Origin: Syngnathus acus
Lineage: Eukaryota; Chordata; Actinopteri; Syngnathiformes; Syngnathidae
Direction of reading: 5' to 3'
DNA: 64,000 bases
Assembly (NCBI RefSeq): GCF_901709675.1
Contig: NC_051088.1
Coordinates: 22,333,193-22,397,192 of the forward strand
Shown here: one piece after another, positions 17,529-30,900 of the stretch
How positions within the stretch are numbered: the stretch's first letter is position 1
Layout: every line of letters starts with the position of its first letter
The notes under the pieces: model-generated
What the model was told of the DNA's origin: nothing
Databases searched by the model: none
The model's input: only the letters and a program-made list of their open reading frames with translations
Made by a program: the position numbers and the translations under genes

Positions 17529-20500
17529 ATGAAGGTGGACAGAAGCAAGTTAAAGAAAACCCCCACGGAAGCTGTGAGTACACGTGCTCATTTTCTGCAT
17601 GACAATTTGTAGTAATCCTGGTGCTGACTCCAATTGGGATGTCCGCACTAAGTGTCAGGGCCTAATTTTAGACTTAGGATGCGAATGTTGAAACAAAAGC
17701 GATTGGTGCATTCCATTGCTCCATCTTGAACACCGTGTCCCTTTGAACCTGCAGCCCGCTGACTGCCGGATACTTATCGAGAAGTTGAAAGCATGCAGTG
17801 ATGACCAACTGCTTGTTGAACTGCAGCACATCAAGACCTGGAATATTGGCAAGGTAATTTCTTTGGAATGGGGAAAAAAAAAAACAATTGAGTTTCATTC
17901 CAGGAATGTCATAGTGTGTGTCCATTTTGATAGTAACTCGTTTTGTACGTTTGCATGATTTTGACAACCTTACGGGAATCGAAAAGATTGTGAGTCTTTC
18001 TTGTCTTTGGCCGTTAGTGCGAGTTGTACCACTGGGTGGATCTGCTGGACCGCTTCGATGGCATTCTGTGCGATGCGGGCCAGACATTGGAGAATATGTC
18101 ATGGCTGCTGGTGTGCGACCGGCCCGACAACAGCCAGCTCAAAGCGCTGCTTTTGGCAGTGCTCAACTTTACAGCGTTGCTCATTGAGTACAGCTTCTCC
18201 AGGCACCTTTACAGCTCCATAGAGGTAGGTTCTGCTTGGAAGGGCAACGTCATCTTAAAATGCAATTTGTTAATATCAACCATTTTCATTTCTTAATATT
18301 GGTGCTTCTGGGGCTGCAACTAATGATTATTTTGGTAGTCGGCCATTATTTTTACAATGAGTTGACAAGTCAAGCGATGATTTCAATTGTCTTGATACTT
18401 ACATAACTTCACTTTGCATTTATTATACATAGTGTATAACCACAATAGAAACAAATGCTACTTGGCATGTAAAATCTCTTGTAAACAAACATACTGTGCA
18501 TAGCTAACTCATAATGAAGTATTTTTTGCCTCGTATAGCATATTTGATCATCTGTTCCTCCTTTGCAGCACTTAACAACCCTGCTGGCGTCATGTGACAT
18601 GCAAGTGGTCCTGTCTGTGCTGAACCTGCTCTACGTCTTCAGCAAGCGTTCCAACTACATCACAAGACTAGGATCTGACAAAAGAACACCTCTCTTGGCA
18701 CGCCTGCAACATCTGGCTGAGGTTGAGCAAACGTTAATGTTTCTTTTTTTTTTTTGATACGATGATCTCAGATGTCCCTTGAATGTTTTGTCTCTTTTGG
18801 CTCTTGTACAGAGCTGGGGAGGAAAGGAAAATGGCTTTGGCCTAGCTGAATGCTGCAGGGATCTTCTTATGACGGTAGGAGTCTCTTTATTGACCCATTT
18901 CGTAATGCCGTGTTGCGATTTTGCCTCAGTAAATCAAATATATTTTGTTTGTCCCACCCCAACTGCCTACTAATTGTGCCTGGCCAGAAGTACCCTCCCA
19001 GTGCCACCACACTGCACTTTGAGTTTTATGCTGAACCTGCTCCTGAGGTCAAAGTGGAGAGGAAGGTAAAGCTTGATCAATTCCTTGCAATATAATTCAA
19101 GAAAAGTCCGAGGCGGCTTTAAATGTTAAATGCGTTTCTCCTTCAGACAAGCAGCAACACTCTACACTATATTCACATTGAGCAACTTGACAAGGTATGC
19201 ACTGATTCAATTACAGGATCAACTCAGGAGTTATTATTTTATTTCACGGTGTACTTTTTCTCCTCCCTTTCAGATTTCAGACAGTCCATCTGAGATCATG
19301 CAGTCGCTCACAGGCATGTACAACATCCCGAAAGACAAGCAGACATTGCTCTTCACACACATTCGTCTGGCTCATGGCTTTTCGAATCACAAAAAGAGGC
19401 TGCAGGCCGTGCAGGCCAGACTGCATGCCATCTCCATACTGGGTGGGTTGAAACGAATCGCTTCAGATTATGAGCAACCGTGTCCACGAGACGTGCCTCC
19501 ATTCCTAAAAGCTCCCTTTTTTCTTTTTACAGTTTATTCAAATGCGCTTGGCGAGTCCACCAATAGCATCCTGTATAACGGCTTGATAGAGGAGCTAGTG
19601 GATGTCTTACAGATTACAGACAAGCAGCTTGTGGTAAGTGGCGAATGTCTTTGTGACTCGGTACGGTCCAGCTGTTCACTACATGTGTTGCTACACTCTT
19701 TGTGGTCAAGTATCCGTTGCTTAAAGCGTTCCACACTGCCGCAGAGATGCTGTCTGATTGCACTTCAATGGCTTTCGGCATTGTGTAAGCTTAAAGATGG
19801 CAAACGAAGAAGTTAGGTCTTATTTTGTTTCTTTAAGACGCAAGGTGTAATTTTGTTTGAGAGTCAATTCGAAATGACACACATTCAACACATTAGACCC
19901 TCTGTGGGTTTTTTGTTTTTGTTTTTTTTGTTCAGTTTGTGCAAAACTGCACCTTGTAAAGTGAGTTGAGTTGAGTTCACTAGTACAGAGAGTGAAATAG
20001 TAGCAGGACAATCACAGAATTTTGCTTGCAAATCAAAGCAATAAAAATGTCGTGTTGAAATACCCCACCCCGTAAGTCAGCTCGGGCAAAATGGTCATCG
20101 CGACCCCTCTGCCAAGACTTGCAGGAATTAAATTGAGGCCAAATTTGAAAGCCACCCTCTTCCTTTCTTGGCACTTCAGGATATCAAGGCTGCATCTCTG
20201 CGCACTTTAACCTCCATTGTCCATTTGGAGAGAACGCCCAAGCTTTCCAACATCATTGACTGCACCGGCACCGCCTCCTACCATGGCTTCTTGCCCGTGT
20301 TGGTGCGCAACTGTATACAGGCGATGATTGGTGAGTGTCCTTTTGGCGTCCGCTTTGCTTGACACTTAATACTAAGGAGTTTTTCTCTTGAACCGCTTCT
20401 TTGCAGATCCTCTGATGGAACCGTACCCGCATCAGTTTGCCACTGCACTCTTTTCTTTCCTCTATCATTTGGCCAGCTATGATGCTGGGGGTGAAGCCCT

Positions 20501-23500
20501 TGTCTCTTGTGGAATGATGGAAGCCCTCTTAAAGGTATACCGTACTTGCCTGTCTCATCAAGATAGGTCCCTGTTTTTTTTTTTTTTTTTTTTTGACATC
20601 ACGACGTTGCTCTGCAGGTGATCAAATTTCTGGGAGACGAGCAGGACCAGATCACTTTTGTAACAAGAGCGGTTCGGGTCGTGGACCTCATCACCAACCT
20701 TGACATGGCTGCCTTCCAGTCACACAGCGGCCTTTCTATTTTCATCTGCAGGCTCGAGGTCCTTCCCGCTTTGACACGTCTAATCGTTGAAGCGTAAATG
20801 TTCATACTTAACCGTTCCCTTCTCCGGCTTTTTCGACACGTACGTAGCATGAGGTGGACCTATCAAGGAAAGAGTGCCCATTCGTCATTAAGCCAAAGAT
20901 CCGAAGGCCAAGGCCCACTGTCGAGTCTGAAGACATGGACACAGACATGGAGAGTAAGTGGACTAAAATGAATCTTTTTTCGAAATAATATCGATGGCAT
21001 TCGATATCACGTGCTAAGATGTCATGATGATACAAAACAGCGTCTGAGGTTGCCATGGAAAGCAGCCCTGGGCCATCGTCTTCTGCTTCCAGACCGGAAG
21101 TGGAGCAGAGCGCACCGCCGAGTAGCGCTGCAAACACGCCACGTGCAGGTAGACGCGCGTGCACGCCGCATTGGTAACACAATGTACACGTGTTTGAAAT
21201 AGTTTGTGTGACCTTTTGCGCAGGCATGCAGTGTATCCCCCAAAGGGCAGCTCTCTTAAAGTCAATGCTAAATTTCCTGAAGAAAGCCATCCAAGACCCC
21301 GCCTTCTCTGATGGCATCCGCCATGGTGAGTTGCACAGACGGAGCCAGTCGAGAGCTCCGCCTCAGACTATTGCACACACTTTGCTGCCGCTGCTGCTGA
21401 TTTCCTGGTCATGTTTTATTTTTTTTCTCTTAAGTCATGGATGGATCCTTGCCTACCTCACTCAAGCACATCATCAGTAACGCAGAATACTATGGACCCT
21501 CGCTGTTCCTTCTTGGTGAGATTCTTTTGTGCACTTCAAAAGTATTTTATGATGAAAGAATCTTAGAATCTCCCGTATAGCACATTGTTGTCATTTTACT
21601 GCTGTTTGTGATTTCAAACCATAATAACGCTGTTTTTTTTTTTTCCTCCTGTTTTTTTGGGTGGTGTAGCAACCGAGGTTGTGACGGTGTTTGTGTTCCA
21701 GGAGCCATCTCTGCTTTCCTCTCTGCAGGACAATGGCCTCACTGATGTTATGCTTCATGCACTTCTCATCAAAGATGTATGTTTTGTCAACTAACTTTGC
21801 GACATTTAAACCAAAAAAAAAAATACATCTTTGTTGTCAGCTGGGTTTGGCTGTAAAGGTGCTTAAAGTATCTGCGGGGTGTGCGCATGCAATACCTGTT
21901 AATGTGTATTCCGAATCTTCCCTTGATTTTAGGTTCCTGCGACACGTGAGGTCTTGGGATCTCTCCCTAATGTGTTCAGTGCCTTGTGCCTGAATGCCCG
22001 AGGCCTCCTTTCCTTTGTGCGGTGTCAGCCCTTTGAGCGCCTCTTCAAAGTGCTCTTGTCCCCCGACTACCTACCTGCCATGCGACGGCGACGCAGCTCA
22101 GACCCTTTGGGTGAGTTGTCCTGCGGTGATCTTCCTTTGCGGCCCGTTTGAGCGATATTCTTTGTCTCCTTCCCTCCACAGGGGACACTGCATCAAATTT
22201 AGGAAGTGCTGTCGATGAGTTAATGAGACACCAACCAACGTTGAAGACAGATGCCACCACCGCAATCATTAAGGTAGTTTTGAAGCGTTCCGCTTTGTCA
22301 AAATCCAAGCGACGATGCGTTCTAACCAAGTGGTCTTGCTGTCGTAGTTATTGGAGGAGATATGCAATTTGGGCCGAGCTCCCGAGTATGTGTGCCAGAA
22401 ACCGTCTATCCAGAAAGCCGACGGAACTGCGGCCGTGCCGCCGGCACGCTCCAGCCATGCTGCCGAAGAAGCTTCAAGTGAGGATGAAGAGGACGAGGAG
22501 GCCCTCCACACATTTAGCCAGCAGCAGGGGGAGGCAGAGAGCAACAGACAGTCAGTGCCACTTGAACTATATGACACTGGGTTGATATATCACAATGCAG
22601 CGACACTTTTGATATTCTTCGTTTTGAATTAATGAATGAATGGTTTAAAATTCACTCTGTACTTAGTGCTTCGTTGTTTTAACGCTCACCTTGTTTCAGG
22701 GTGGTGGGAACTGAGGAGCGGATCCCTATTCCTTTAATGGATTACATTTTGAATGTGGTAAGTGTTGAGTCTTTTGTCAGATCCTTTTGACTCTCGCAAA
22801 ACCATAGCTGACGTGAGCTGTGGCTATTTTCTAGATGAAGTTTGTGGAATCCATACTTAGCAACAATACGACGGATGACCACTGTCAGGAGTTTGTCAAC
22901 CAGAAGGGGCTGCTCCCACTGGTCTCTATTCTGGGCTTGCCCAACCTGCCCATAGATTTCCCCACCTCAGCGGCCTGCCAAGCTGTTGCTGGAGTGTGCA
23001 AGTCCATTTTGGTGAGTTGAATTGCACTTATTTCAAAGCACTTATTTCAAAGCAGCATTCAACGGTTGAACAAAACGAACTGGGTGCCTCACCATACTTC
23101 CTGTTGTCATTTCATTGATGAAGACTCTCTCACACGAGCCCAAAGTACTTCAAGAGGGATTGTGCCAGCTCGACACTATTCTAACGTCCCTGGAGCCCCT
23201 TCATCGGCCAATTGAGGTTCCCGGGGGATCTGTTCTTCTGAGGGAGCTGGCTAATGCCGGCCATGTCGCCGATGCCACTTTGTCGGCTCGTGCCACGCCG
23301 CTGCTCCACGCGCTGACTGCTGCGCATGCCTACATCCTCATGTTTGTCCACACCTGTCGAGTGGGACAGGTAAATAGTCGATTGGGATCTAATCCCCTCT
23401 GTGATGTTAACCAAGCTCCTCGGTACAGTGCTCCTTCCCCTGTGTCAATTCCAATAGCAAACTGACGAACCGAGTCATTATGTTTTGATTTTGTCAAATT

Positions 23501-24967
23501 GGCTGAACGTGTCTTATCTTTCAACAGAGTGAGATCAGGGCAATCTCAGTCAATCAGTGGGGATCCCAGTTGGGTTTGACTGTTCTCAACAAGCTGAGTC
23601 AGCTCTACTGTTCGCTGGTATGGGAGAGTACTGTTTTGCTCTCCCTTTGTACGCCCAACAGGTATAAACACAATTGATGATCTCCTTATTATCACCTCGG
23701 CCCACTATTAGCCTCCTGACCTCTTTTTGTCTTGAACAGTCTGCCTCCAGGCTGTGAGTTTGGCCAAGCGGACATGCAGAAACTCTTACCCAAAGAGGAG
23801 AAACCCTCCAATAGTGCCGCAACAAGCACCACCCCTGTCTCCAAGAAAGCGGGTAAGTTCGTGATTTCATTCAACTGGAATTCTTGTGTATCTTAAACAC
23901 GTTTGTTGTATCAGTAGACTCTGAGGCGGTCGAACCATCTGGTAGCGGCGGGCTATTGGAAGGCATGGGTTTAGATGGCGATAGCTTGGCTCCCATGGAG
24001 ACAGACGAGCCCACGTCAACAGATCCGAAGGCCAAGTCCAAGCTCACCCCAGCGATGGCCACACGCATTAAACAAATCAAACCCCTCCTCTCTGGTGAGT
24101 TTATTTTGATAGCCCGCATCAAGATTAGTATCGAAACCTTCTCAACAGTTTGAGCCTAACTGCAATAAGACCTGTATGTAACGTTTCACTGCCGTCTTTC
24201 CTATCTTCAGCGTCATCCCGTCTCGGAAGGGCACTCGCCGAGCTTTTTGGCCTGCTGGTGAAGTTGTGCGTCGGCTCCCCGGTGCGTCAACGGCGCTCCC
24301 ATCACGCCACAAGCACAGGCACGACGCCCACGCCCGCCGCCCGAGCCACCGCTTCGGCTCTTACAAAGCTCCTCACCAAGGGTCTGAGTTGGCAGCCCCC
24401 ACCCTACACACCCACCCCTCGCTTCAGGTGTGACTTTTGTGCGCAAATGATGTCGCGTAGCAAACAAGTGCTCATGTTCTTGTGCTCTGCATTTCACAGG
24501 CTGACTTTCTTCATCTGCTCTGTTGGCTTCACATCCCCCATGTTGTTTGATGAGAGGAAGTATCCGTACCACCTCATGCTGCAGAAGTTTTTCTGCTCTG
24601 GTGGACATGATGCCTTGTTTGAGTAAGTTATTGAGCAAATAGTTCAATCATACTCACAAACTTGTATCGACGCTATCGTCACTCACGTATGACCTGAATT
24701 CCAACGGATGGCTTGCCATTTTTTTGTAGGACTTTCAACTGGGCCCTGTCAATGGGTGGAAAAGTTCCCGTGTCAGACGGTCTGGAGCATACCGAGTTAC
24801 CAGATGGGACAGGAGAGTTTCTGGATGCGTGGTTGATGCTGGTGGAGAAGATGGTCAATCCCAGCACTGTGCTGGACTCTCCGCATTCCCTGCCAGCAAA
24901 GATGCCTGGGGTCACCCCAACCACACCCCAATTCAGTGCTCTTCGGTTCCTCATAGTAACCCAGAAG
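17529..24967 (+). other. huwe1: HUWE1 exons 1-29: N-terminal armadillo-like scaffold
   Basis: Exons: 17529-17573, 17755-17853, 18018-18224, 18569-18721, 18812-18874, 18988-19065, 19147-19194, 19274-19442, 19533-19633, 20180-20330, 20407-20534, 20618-20758, 20848-20953, 21041-21148, 21224-21325, 21435-21515, 21670-21776, 21933-22110, 22182-22273, 22348-22550, 22700-22757, 22835-23011, 23124-23369, 23528-23661, 23740-23852, 23915-24094, 24211-24427, 24500-24622, 24730-24967. They code the DUF908 and DUF913 helical regions that form the substrate ring. Blocks such as [19 protein letters not shown] and [20 protein letters not shown] are nearly identical to mammals. Exon 14 (21041-21148) is a Ser/Pro/Ala-rich 36-codon insert absent from the mammalian main form. 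Confidence 0.93.
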
Positions 24968-27900
24968 GTAAGTCTGTTTTAACTGTATGAGGCAAAGAAG
25001 TCTCATTTTAACCATCATCATCCACATCTTGCAATCCACTACAATTGGATGTTAGCTAAACATATAAAAGATTTTTTTTTTTTTGCATCCCAAGTGTGAA
25101 ATCATCAATCTGGTCGGATCCAAGATTTGTAATAAATGTTAACTCCCCCTTTTTTAGGCTGCATTCACCTGCATCCGCAGCCTATGGAACAGGAAGCCGC
25201 TGAAAGTTTATGGAGGCAGGATGGCTGAATCTATGCTGGCCATCCTTTGCCACATCCTGCGGGGGGAGCCGGTTATCCAGGAGCGCTTGGCCAAGGAGAG
25301 AGAGGGCACAGTACGTCCAGATGACGAGGGGGCTCCTTCTTCTTCTCTGGGACAAAGTGGAGCACCGGGTGTACCTGCAACCAGCGGAGAGACACCAGCA
25401 TCCACGGCACCAAGTGCTGGAGTGCCAGCTGTGGGATCGGCTGAGGAGTCGACTAATTCCACTCCAAGACGTGACCCCCAGGTCAACCAGGCACAGCTTA
25501 CACAGGTCTGTCAGAATCGATTTTTTTTTTTTGAGGCAACATGAAAACATGGTTTTCAAGCCATTTGCTACATTTCGGCTCCCTATTTATTTGTGAGCAT
25601 TAGTTTTTCCCCATGTCCGAAAGTAAAAGTCGTGTTTTCCATTTCAGCTGATAGATATGGGTTTCTCAAGAGAGCATGCCATGGAGGCACTATTGAACAC
25701 TAGTACCATGGAGCAAGCCACAGAATATCTTCTTACTCACCCTCCCCCTCACCTTGGGGGAGCAGTAAGGGTAAGCTTAAATCACAAATAGCATGTACCT
25801 TTTGAAATAATCTGCACGCAGACTAAGGCCACTGACAATCTCGATCGTCGTCTGTGTAGGATCTTTCCATGTCTGAAGAGGACCAAATGATGAGAGCGAT
25901 TGCTATGTCACTTGGCCAGGAGGTCAGCATGGAGCAACGTTCCGACTCCCCTGAGGTGTGCCTTTCTCACTGTTCAAATTGTATTCAATACCTGACTATT
26001 GGCTGACAGAGGAAATGAAGGTCAGGAATGAAGAGTTGCTGATAAAATGACCTCTTAGGAAGCGGCACGTCGGCGCGAGGAGGACGACAGGAGAGCCAGG
26101 GAGCGAGCAGAGGAGGAGGAGGCCCGCTGCCTGGAGCGCTTCATGGAGGCCGAACCCCTGGACCCGCAGGAGCTGCACACCTTCACAGACTCTATGCTCC
26201 CCGGCTGCTTCCACCTGTTGGATGAGCTGCCCGACACGGTCTACAGACTCTGTGACCTGCTGATGACAGCCATCAAGAGGAGTGGCCCCGAGTACAGGGA
26301 CCTCATCCTTGGCCAGGTCGTCGATCAGGTCAGTCATTTTAATCTTCAGGGTGTCTTACGCGTCTTGCACGGCTCTACCCTCTGACCATTTTTTTTGTGT
26401 ATTTTAGGTGTGGGATGCGGCGGACGTGTTGATCAAGGCGGCTGTGCCTCTGACTACAAGTGACACAAAGACTGTGTCCGAATGGACTAAACAAATGGCC
26501 ACACTGCCCCAGGCATCAAAGCTGGCCACTCGAATTCTGCTGCTCACGTTGCTATTTGAGGTAACAGATTGTTTTTACAGCAGGACAGCAACTTTAGCCC
26601 CGGCCGGCAATGATCATTTATTTCCCCCCCCCTTCTCTAAAGGAACTGAAGCTCATGTGTACCACAGTAGTAGAAAAGAGTGGCATTCTGGATTTGCTGA
26701 TTAAGCTTCTCGAGGTGGTACAGCCATGTCTGCAGGCTGCAAAAGAACAGAAAGACATTCAGACACCAAAGTGAGTTTCCGTGAGCTCCAAATGGCCTCT
26801 GACCTGAAGAATAGCCGCATAACTGAATGTTACATCTTCATTTCTGAACACGCACATGCTGAATCTTGCTCATGTTCCTATAGGTGGATCACACCAGTCT
26901 TGCTGATTATTGACTTTTATGAGAAAATGGCAGTATCTTCACTGCGCAGATCGCAAATGAACAAGGTAAATATCTGTGAGCTACATGTGTTGTGTTGGGT
27001 TGTGTACATCCCTGGGTACTACTACAATGCTGTTCTTGGGCTCTCCAGTATCTTCAGCCTAATGGGAACAACTGGAGATGGTTTGATGACCGCTCAGGCC
27101 GTTGGTGCAGTTACAGCGCTTCCAACAACAGCACTATTGACTCTGCGTGGAGGGCCGGAGAAACTAATGTTCGCTTCACAGCCGGACGCAGACGATACAC
27201 GGTTCAGTTTAACAACATGGTGCAGGTATTTGTGCGAAAACTGGACATGACCTTTTGCGCTTTTTTACCGACTCCTTTGTAATCTAACGAGAGTCACTGT
27301 TGGTGTAGGTAAATGAAGAGACTGGCAACCGGAGGCCAGTGATGTTGACTGTTCAGAGACTTCCACGCTTGCCCAAAGCGGCCAAGGCGGGTTGCGTAAC
27401 AGACCCCGAGAGAGAAGAGGGAGACCGGTGCAAAGTGGAAGAAACTCCGACCTATCTTGACGCCGGGGCAGCAGTGGAAATGAGTATCCCCAAGGATGTT
27501 TCCAGCCATCCTAAGGAGGCGACCTCTGGCTCGGCGCCTTCCCAGGAGTCGGACTCTTTGCAAGGCTCGGCCGTCGTAGGCCTGAGTGACGACATGACCA
27601 CCGTTCTTATCCGCGCTTGTGTCAGCATGATTAGCGTCCCGGTGGACCCAGACACCCTGCACGCGACGCTGCGTCTCTGTTTGCGTTTGACGCGAAATCA
27701 CCACTATGCCATGATGTTTGCCGAGCTCAAGAGCACTCGAATGATTCTTGGACTGACGCAGACCTCCGGGTTCAATGGCTTCACACCTCTTGTCACGCTG
27801 CTCTTCAGACACATCATCGAAGATCCAGCTACTCTTCGGCATACTATGGAAAAGGTTTTGAGGCCCTTCTCGTTTTTTTGTTTTTTTTTACCCCCCATGT

Positions 27901-30900
27901 GGAACCAAAATTTGTAAATGTATGCTGAAAGAGTTCATCTGTTGCTCCAGGTGGTGAGATCTGCAGTGACCAGCGGAGCAGGCAGCACCACCTCAGGGGT
28001 GGTGTCAGGCAGCCTTGGCTCAAGGGAAATCAATTATATCTTGCGCGTGCTGGGCCCTGCCGCGTGCCGCGACCCGGAATGTTTTGCCGAAACTGCCAGC
28101 AATTGTGTCCGCATTGCTCTGCCCGCACCCCGCGGAGCTGGCACAGGTGAGCGGATCACCATTTTTAGCCGTTAGTTTTTCCCGACTTGCATTCATTCAG
28201 TTTTGTTACCCGTCTTCCCACAGCGTCCGACGACGAGTTTGAAAATCTTCGTATAAAAGGGCCAAATGCCGTGCAGCTGGTGAAAACCACTCCTCTGAAA
28301 TTGTCACCCCTACCTTCCATTCCTGACACCATCAAGGAGGTCATATACGACATGCTCAACGCCTTGGCTGCATACCATGCTCCCGAAGAACGTAGGATAT
28401 TTTCGTTGGCTCTCGAACGATTCAAATTATTTGATTGAAGAAGGCTAACCTCTCCCCCATAGCTTCACACTTTAAATTATTACAACACAATGTATTTTTT
28501 GGTTATAGCTGAACGCCCAGAAGAACGTGTGTCAGCTGTTCCCGGCGGCCAAGACCTGTGCCAGATATTGCAGGACGTCGGCGATGACGTTTACCAACAG
28601 TACCGTCTCACTCGACAGGGCAGTGACTTTGACTCCCAGTCCGCATTCCATATCAATGTGAGCTTTAGCGACGAACAGGAACAATTCAGCAGGTGTGGTA
28701 AAGACATAGATAATAATGGCTGCCTTCTCCCTAGACTCAAGTTTTTGCTGCGGATGGAGCGGTGGCAGAGTCATCCCAGTCTGGCACACCACAAGGAGAA
28801 GGTGAAAACAAATTGATTTTAGTTGTCTCACAAAGTAGCCTTTTAAAAAAATAAAAAATAATAGACCTTTTTTTTGACAAGTTGAGATGTTGTCATTCAA
28901 CTGATGTACACTGCCTGAACGTTCTTAGCCTCCACTCCCGAGGAGATGCGTGAGGGAAAGAAAGAGCAGGAGGGTGATAAGAGTAGCAGCTCAGAGGAGG
29001 CTAAGGCGGCAAAGGTAAAGGCGAGCAAACCTCTCATGCCTACCTCCACCATCCTGAGACTGCTGGCTGAACTGGTGCGCTCCTATGTTGGCATTGCCAC
29101 ACTAATTGCCTCTTACTGCTACACTGCAGGACAATCTGAGCTTATTAAGGAGGTGGGTAACAACTTCGGCTTCGTTTGATGGACGCTTAGTTGGCGTCTC
29201 CCCTTTCAGTACAAGTTTCCCCCGTCACTTGTTACATGTCCGTCCCGACAGGATTGCAGTGTGCTCGCTTTTGTGCTCGACCACTTGCTGCCTCACACCC
29301 AAAATTCAGAGGACAAGGACACCCCTGCCTTGGCCCGTCTTTTCCTTGCCAGCCTAGCCGCCGCTGGCACCGGCACCGATGCCCAGGCTGCTCTGGTTAA
29401 CGAGGTGAAAGCTGCCCTCAGTCGAGCTTTAGGAATGACAGAAGGTGCTGAGAAACATGCGAGGTAAGCGACGTTGTTTATAAATGCACTCTGATGGCTG
29501 TTGATTGGTGTTGCAAACTCCCAATGCCCCTCTGTGTCCCCCAGGCTTCAGGCAGTGATGTGCATCATCAGCACCATCATGGAGTCGTGTCCCTCCACGT
29601 CCAGTTTCTATAGCACAGCAGCAGCCAAGACGCAACATAATGGCATGAATAATATCATACGGCTATTTCTCAAGAAAGGACTGGTCAGCGACTTGGCTCG
29701 TGTGCCGCACAGCTTGGATTTGTCCAGGTATGAAATCAGGAATACTCTTAATTCACCATCTGAGGGTATGAATTCTCTTAAGAGCAGATACACATTGTGT
29801 GCTGTAGCAAGATTGAGAAATGGTTCATAAATGCAATTTCATATAGCACAACTGTGTTTTAAGAGCAAATTAGCTTTTGTATAAGTTTGTGGTATTTTTG
29901 TACGGTAAAGTATGGTGAAGCGATGACGACTAATTCTTATTTGATTGGTTTAGCCCCAACATGGCCAACACGGTGAATGCTGCCCTTAAGCCTCTGGAGA
30001 CTCTGTCCCGCATTGTTAATCAGCCCAGCAGTTTGTTTGGGAGCAAAGGATGTTCCAACAAGAACAAAACCGAAAATGACACAACGGGCGCTGCAAGGGA
30101 TAGCAACAGCAACACTCAAGATCAAGGTATCCGCATTCGACATGGTGCACCGGATGCTCTCCGGTGTCTGGAAGGAGCAACTTAGCGATCTCTGGCATCT
30201 GTTACAGGAGAATCTGGTGAAGCGGAGCCAGTGGAGGGCAACCACAGAGTGCAGGGAGCGGACAGCGACCTGATGGATGGAGAAACGGAGGGAGACACGG
30301 TGGTCATTGCTGGTCAACCGGAGGTTCTCAGCACTCAGGCTATGCAGGTGATTAGCATTTTTGATTAGCATTTACTGGTGTTTCAATACATGTATGTATG
30401 TACAAAAGTGTGACCATATTTACATGTGCATGAAGGTGGAGAATGAGTTGGTGGATCTGATTGATGAGCTACTTGAGAGAGACGGCGGTACCGTCAGTAG
30501 TGCAATCATAGGTAAGCCTTAATTGGAGGTCTGCGTTTATTTGTGCGGCGGAAATGAATCCGACAGGACTCCTGACATTTTTCATTTTCCTGTCAGTCGG
30601 GCGAAGTGCTGAGGATGAATCACAAGAGGATGTGCTGATGGAAGAGGCCCCCTCCAATATTAGCCAGGCATCCACTCTTCAGGCAAACCGAGAAGGCGAG
30701 TGTGGGGGAGAACACAGTTTGAAGTTTTGTAAGCTGTACATCCTTTTAAAATTGCCCTCTATGATTAGACTCCATGAATATCCTGGAACCAGAGGATGAG
30801 GAGCACACGCAAGAAGAAGACTCCAGCGGCAGCAACGATGATGACGACAGCCAGGATGAAGAAGAGGAGGAGGAGGAAGACGAGGAGGAGGACCCGGTTT

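Noticed and set aside
20848-21317. Minus-strand 169-codon ORF over huwe1 exons 13-15
   Set aside because: Antisense shadow of exons with clear HUWE1 homology.
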